Translations under genes and position numbers: made by a program
The notes under the pieces: model-generated
What the model saw: only the letters and a program-made list of their open reading frames with translations
Database searches by the model: none
What the model was told of the DNA's origin: nothing
Part shown: positions 59,068 through 64,000 of the stretch, piece by piece
Numbering within the stretch: the stretch's first letter is position 1
Layout: each line of letters starts with the position of its first letter
Assembly (NCBI GenBank): GCA_946894095.1
Contig: OX335652.1
Span: forward strand, 14,779,001-14,843,000
Source: Incurvaria masculella
Taxonomy: Eukaryota; Arthropoda; Insecta; Lepidoptera; Incurvariidae
Reading direction: 5' to 3'
Length of the DNA stretch: 64,000 bases

Positions 59068-61040
59068 GGGACATTTCACGTGAAGCGGACAGGGAAAAAA
59101 AAGTGAGGTTCTGAAAATCGACTACATTCGGCCCATTTGTACTTCTAGTAGGTATGAATGTGTACGAAAAATATTTTTTTTGTATAGTGTATATTTACCA
59201 AGTTATAGGTTTCAAAAGAATTGTCGTTGATTGGTACTACAATTTTTCGAAAGTAATTTTTCGTATGTAACAAATCTACTATAAAATATTTTACATAGCG
59301 ATACATATTAAAAATATACTGTTCTTTTTGACAGTAAAAAAAAAATTTAAAAATTAAAAAAAAAAATTGGCCAAAACCGGAAGTAAACTTTTCAAACCAG
59401 AATTACAGTCACTTCGACCAATTTTTTTTAATTTTTTTTTCTTTCAAAATATAGCTTAAATGATAATGAAAGTACACTAGAAAATTTAGAATGGGATCTT
59501 TATTAGTTTACGAGATACGTTGAATAATATACACCCGCATCGCAAGGGGCATCATATGTAGCGCTTGCAAGGTTGAGCAGTTTGCGCGATATTGCAACTT
59601 TATTAATATTTTATATCGTTTTAGCGTATATTTAACCTCATTTAATGATATGAAATAATTTTTATTAATATAATATAATATAAATATAACTACATAATAC
59701 AAATATAAGTTAATAATATATTATAAAGAAAAAACGTTTTTGGAGCAGTAGAAAAGTTTTATTATTTGCGAAACGTGACTAATGGCGCCTTCTGTTGGTA
59801 ACGTGTAGTACTTTTTTGTCTCGGATAGAGTCAAACCTATCTACAAGAAAGAGATAGAAATATGACGCCTAGCGGTTTCGTAACTTAAACTTTAGTGTTG
59901 CTTTAACCGCTCAGCGACTTGTGCACGTTTTAATCTGTGACAGTTGTTATTATTAATGGCGCTGTACGGTGATCGATGTTTTAACGCATTTCACTTGTTA
60001 CTTCATCGAAAATTTAAAAATTTAAGGAAAATATCTAAATGTTTAGCTCAAAAGTGGAGTTTTTCACAAGATCTTTACGTATGTGCCTCCTGCAGGAAAC
60101 GACTTTTGACTGAATCTCCTCCGTGAAATGGGTTAAAACATCGATCACCGTACGGCGCCATTAATAATAACAACTGTCACAGATTAAAACGTGCACAAGT
60201 CGCTGAGCGGTTAAAGCAACACTAAAGTTTAAGTTACGAAACCGCTAGGCGTCATATTTCTATCTCTTTCTTGTAGATAGGTTTGACTCTATCCGAGACA
60301 AAAAAGTACTACACGTTACCAACAGAAGGCGCCATTAGTCACGTTTCGCAAATAATAAAACTTTTCTGCTGCTCCAAAAACGTTTTTTCTTTATAATATA
60401 TTATTAACTTATATTTGTATTATGTAGTTATATTTATATTATATTATATTAATAAAAATTATTTCATATCATTAAATGAGGTTAAATATACGTTAAAACG
60501 ATATAAAATATTAATAAAGTTGCAATATCGCGCAAACTGCTCAACCTTGCAAGCGCTACATATGACGCCCCTTGCGACGCGGGTGTATATTATTCAACGT
60601 ATCTCCTAAACTAATAGAGATCCCATTTTAAATTTTCTAGTGTACTTTCATTATCATTTAAGCTATATTTTGAAAGAAAAAAAAATTAAAAAAAATTGGT
60701 CGAAGTGACTGTAATTCTGGTTTGAAAAGTTTACTTCCGGTTTTGGCCATTAATTTTTTTTTTTTTTTTTTTACTGTCAAAAAGAACAGTATATTTTTAA
60801 AATGTATCGCTATGTTAAATATTTTATAGTAGATTTGTTATATTCGAAAAATTACTTTCGAAAAATTGTAGTACCAATCAACGACAATTCATTTGAAACC
60901 TATAACTTGGTAAATATACACTATACAAAAAAAATATTTTGCGTACACATTCATACCTACTAGATGTACAACTGGGCCGAATGTGGTCGATTTTCAGAAC
61001 CTCACTTTTTTTTCCCTGTCCGCTTCACGTGAAATGTCCC
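59068..61040. mobile_element. Giant inverted-repeat (foldback) element, 1973 bp
   Basis: The left arm 59068-59994 and right arm 60123-61040 are near-identical inverted copies of about 920 bp separated by 128 bp. The outer ends are GGGACATTTCACGTGAAGCG and its reverse complement. Both sides are flanked by TATT (59064-59067 and 61041-61044), a probable 4-bp target duplication. Mirror-image open frames at 59508-59702 and 60415-60609 confirm the symmetry and are not genes. A transcript through it would fold into a very long hairpin. Confidence 0.92.
59956..60126 (+). CDS. Gene-like frame at the centre of the palindrome (CxxCRK)
   Basis: From an ATG in the left arm (59956) the frame crosses the whole 128-bp spacer and stops at 60124-60126. 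It encodes 56 residues with CFNAFH, NLRKISKCL and VCASCRKRL. The C...H...CxxC layout suggests a small zinc-binding segment, similar in feel to N-termini of some invertebrate transposon-associated proteins (impression only). Only the spacer part is unique; the first ~13 codons are mirrored in the right arm. Probably the truncated 5' end of a gene carried by the element. Confidence 0.4.
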   Translation: MALYGDRCFNAFHLLLHRKFKNLRKISKCLAQKWSFSQDLYVCASCRKRLLTESPP

Positions 61041-61044
61041 TATT

Positions 61045-62060
61045 TACAATTTCACTAACTCTCTGATATTCCCTTATACGGCTTTAAAGGCGAAGCCGTG
61101 CTTGTCATCCCGCGAACGAGACACACGCGAAGACCTAAATCAGCTGTCAATGCACCTGTAGAACTGTCGATTATGCAAATGGCAAAGAACTTTTGCTAAA
61201 TACCGAAATGTACATTCGATACTCGACGTGCCTTGATCGGCCGTCCCGTACCGCTGCCCTTTAGAGTGGGAACGAAATTTACTCATTTCGATTCGATGGT
61301 CCTGATATTTGGTCCATTTAAGTGGCCATTACAGAATACCAGCTAGCTTTAGAACAGCTTCAATTAATATTGTTTATTGCCTTTTTAAAATTATTTTGAT
61401 TCCAGAATTCTCGAAATACTTGTATTATGTATACTTACTATTGATTTTTTCATTCTCATTCAGAAACTCAGTTTGCTAAATCACGTGTATTTTGTGGTGC
61501 AACAATTTGGAAAAAAGCCTTTCATACATATGTCTGTCCGGCTGTTCTCTTCCACTGATCACATTTCTCAACCGATTATTGTCAAAATTGGTAAGCAGGT
61601 TCAATTATTATATGTTTTTTTTTGTCTAGCCAGATTTTGATTTTTTTTCTTTTTTATTGTGACAATACGTAAAGCTCTAAAAATAGTACCAAGTGTAAGA
61701 CTCGTGAGGTCTACAGCTCAGAGAGCCACTAAGTTTGTTTCAGTAATGGGTTTTTAAATATAAATAAATACATTGTCAAGAAGATATGATTGGCACTCAC
61801 TGTTCGTGTAAATAAAGTTTTTAATTATATTCGTACCTGTGTTATTAAAAGTAAGTTTAAACTCGTACTAAAAATTAAACAATGATTAGTGATTTCATTA
61901 GGTTGAGCAGAATTTATCTAAGTCAACGTAAAATACTCAGAGTACAATTTTCTAGACTAATATTATTATATTTTTTTAAATATGCAACTTACTTTCGAAG
62001 TTTAGTGTTGTCTACACATTTTGTTTTCAATTAAGTTGAAACAAAACACTAAGAGGCATT
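61045..62060. other. AT-rich stretch, nothing recognised
   Basis: No coding evidence. A small hairpin (CGGCTTTAAAGGCGAAGCCG) is at about 61079. Confidence 0.4.
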
Positions 62061-62064
62061 TTTT

Positions 62065-62295
62065 TATACTCCAACGGTCGCCATCTCTTCGGCTGACCTG
62101 ACCAGCCCACTGCCATTTGAGCTTAGCCACCCGGTGTCCAATATTGACTACTTTAGTACTTCAGCGGTTGGAGTAACCGTGTCCTAAACTGGCGGAAAGC
62201 AGTGGTTCCGCACCGCCGAGGGCCGGGAGGACTGGAGAAAAATTGGAGAGGCGTATGTCTAGCAGTGGACGCAAACACGCTGACTGACAAACAAT
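62065..62295 (+). mobile_element. 3' end of a non-LTR retrotransposon
   Basis: The segment ends GGAGAGGCGTATGTCTAGCAGTGGACGC. One frame gives EDWRKIGEAYV-stop-QWTQTR, the usual C-terminus of an abundant lepidopteran LINE open frame, here with a stop. Only the last ~80 codons' worth remains. Confidence 0.55.
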
Positions 62296-62377
62296 ACATC
62301 AAATTATATGTATGTACATATGTTTATCTTATTCAGATCCCAAAGTAAGTAATCAGTAAATTCTTTTAAGTAGTCAG

Positions 62378-62406
62378 CCGTGTATGTAACCCAGTTACAT
62401 ACACGG
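62378..62406. repeat. Perfect 13-bp hairpin
   Basis: CCGTGTATGTAAC and GTTACATACACGG with a 3-base loop. Confidence 0.9.
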
Positions 62407-62639
62407 TACCTATGTAAGTTGTTCAGATCGTGATGTTTATGTTTCTGTTTATTTGTGGCCTAAGTCGTAACCGAATATGCCAGCCCATAAATGACGTTAT
62501 TAATACAGTTACTTAAATCCATCAATTACTACTTAGAGCAAATGACAACTTGAAAAATATAAATGTTCTCTTGAAACGTTTAATTCACGTAGAACAGTAA
62601 TTGTAACAACATATTTTTGTCTGATTTTACGTATTCTCG

Positions 62640-62775
62640 ATCGCACTACGTTTTCCATCCAGTTCAATGTAGTCGTGCTCATAAAGGGAAGGTCCTGGCA
62701 TGGTACCCAATTCCTTCGGGAATGTGGTGTATAGGGCTAATATCATAACGGTATTTGTGTGGTATTAGCCATTCA
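62640..62775 (+). mobile_element. tRNA-derived SINE, tail fragment
   Basis: Contains only the 3' part: CGTTTTCCATCCAGTTCAAT, GTCGTGCTCATAAAGGGAAG, GTCCTGGCATGGTACCCAAT and GGTGTATAGGGCTAATATCA. The tRNA-like head is missing (5' truncation). Confidence 0.65.
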
Positions 62776-63076
62776 TGTCGTAAAAAAACCTAAATAGGTA
62801 CTGGTTTGTCACAACCTGTGCAGTTTGGAGAATCCAGTTTATTTGTAATAGTTCCATTCCAATAAGAGGAGTTTATCTTAACGGATGTGAGTCAGAAGCT
62901 TATTGTTATGATTTATTTGGGTAGTCGGAGCATGTTAACGTATATATTTTACCTACATGAAAATCTTGATTCCACCCTAACCCATGGATACAGTTTGATT
63001 ACCATGCAGTGCAAAAACAGAAGGCGGCATTCCTTCGCCGTTCAGCCATTAGTGAGAATAGAGAGTCGTATTCACT

Positions 63077-63696
63077 ACGTATAATATTCACAACGTATAA
63101 TAGTATTTTTTTTCCAAAAAATTAAAACCATGCATATCGTATAATATTCACAACGTATAATGTTATACGTTGTGCATGAGTTTAAAAATAAAATAAACTC
63201 TTTGCATCATGCAGAACGTATAATAGTCACAACGTATAATATTCCTAACATGAATTCACAAAAAAAGAAAACCATGCAGAACGTATAATATGCCAAGAAG
63301 CACTGCATAAAGCGCCCTAACAACGATACATTTAAGGCTGAAATTGCTACGAATCGATATCTGTTGAAGAGTAACAATTTGCTACAACGCTAATTGAGAC
63401 GGTCGAAAAGTCGCGTGCGAGTATAATCTTTAATCTTATATCGATAAGGGCGCTTATCGTATAAAATATTTTAGGATTATATGATATGCATGGTTTTCTT
63501 TTTTTGTTAAATAAAGATCATAACATTATACGTTGTGACTATTATACGTTATGCATGGAGAAATAAGTAATTTAATTTTTTGGACTTCTTCATGCACTAC
63601 GTATAAGATTATACGATCTGCCGATTATACGTTGTGCATGGTTTTAAAATTTTGTTAAAATATGACATTATACGATCTGCATATTATACGTTATGC
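63077..63696. mobile_element. Foldback cluster of the AACGTATAAT motif
   Basis: About 15 copies of ACGTATAAT or close variants fall in 620 bp. In the left half they mostly read CGTATAAT; in the right half mostly ATTATACG, giving overall dyad symmetry around 63400. They occur in modules with AAAACCATGCA and TCACAACGTATAAT. The ends are near CACTACGTATAATATTC and TATTATACGTTATGCC. No transposase is present. It is probably a foldback-type or MITE-type element with subterminal binding-site-like repeats. Confidence 0.75.
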
Positions 63697-64000
63697 CGTT
63701 CCCCCAGAATAGAATATAGCAAATATTTTGGGACGAATTTATTATAAGGATTTTATTAATGTGTGACTTAGTTTTAATATTATTTACGATTTTATGGGAC
63801 AATGCACCTGATTTAAATACATTATTATTATTATTAAATACATTATTATAAATTCCTTTCCGTACAATCTTACCATCACATAGGTATCTGCACATCTTCG
63901 TTTGTCTCTCGGCCATCAGAACACAGAGGAATATTGATAAAAATTAATTATTAAAAAGATGGCACCTATCTTTAAAAAATGGAAACCGCATTACAATAAT
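63697..64000. other. AT-rich end of window, nothing recognised
   Basis: An 82-codon minus-strand frame (63668-63916) is low-complexity with asparagine runs from ATT/AAT repeats. Confidence 0.4.

Noticed and set aside
59508..60609. Two 64-codon frames (59508-59702 minus, 60415-60609 plus) with almost the same protein
   Set aside because: They are mirror images in the arms of the giant inverted repeat, very AT-rich and without a domain.
63077..63696. CRISPR-like array
   Set aside because: The repeats are short, in both orientations and irregularly spaced in a eukaryotic genome; a foldback element explains them better.

Overview
The window looks like nuclear DNA of a moth or butterfly (Lepidoptera). 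It is AT-rich, gene-poor and packed with dispersed repeats of lepidopteran type: Helitron-like elements with A|TC...CTAG|T ends, a tRNA-derived SINE, an 11-copy family ending in GGTTCCGTACC, RTE-like retroelement tails, and several MITEs. No rRNA, prokaryotic operon or CRISPR is visible. Almost all open frames are short and random or lie inside repeats.

The clear genic part is 13.2-21.3 kb on the minus strand. Two tandem paralogous genes share the same three-exon layout: signal peptide plus repetitive spacer plus first half of Ly6 domain 1; second half of domain 1 plus first half of domain 2; second half of domain 2 plus tail. Both introns are phase 2 in both genes. They predict two-domain Ly6/uPAR (three-finger) secreted or surface proteins of about 405 codons. 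Each gene carries exactly one in-frame TAA, in the spacer of exon 1, while every other splice site and the cysteine pattern look intact. Whether this is pseudogenisation, readthrough or a short unrecognised intron cannot be settled from sequence alone.

Region by region: 1-13 kb holds an inverted pair of ~935 bp Helitron-like elements (1870-2806 and 10870-11803) flanking a 20-unit array with 75 bp monomers in 150 bp dimers (7511-9018). 13-21.3 kb holds the Ly6-like pair, with SINEs and MITEs in introns and between the genes. 21.3-56 kb is mostly repeat: GGTTCCGTACC copies, SINEs, a TTAA-flanked 471 bp MITE (second copy at 42 kb), a 251 bp hAT-like MITE at 39.8 kb, and a compound GC-rich element at 32.6 kb. 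56-58.6 kb has a few weak exon-like segments. 59.07-61.04 kb is a ~2 kb inverted repeat with ~920 bp arms, a 128 bp spacer and a TATT direct repeat. 63.08-63.70 kb is a foldback cluster of the motif AACGTATAAT.

The best candidates for something undescribed are the paired two-domain Ly6-like genes with matching in-frame stops, the giant palindrome carrying a gene-like start and a CxxCRK frame at its centre, and the AACGTATAAT foldback element. Family names for repeats are by recall of typical lepidopteran sequences; no database search was possible.
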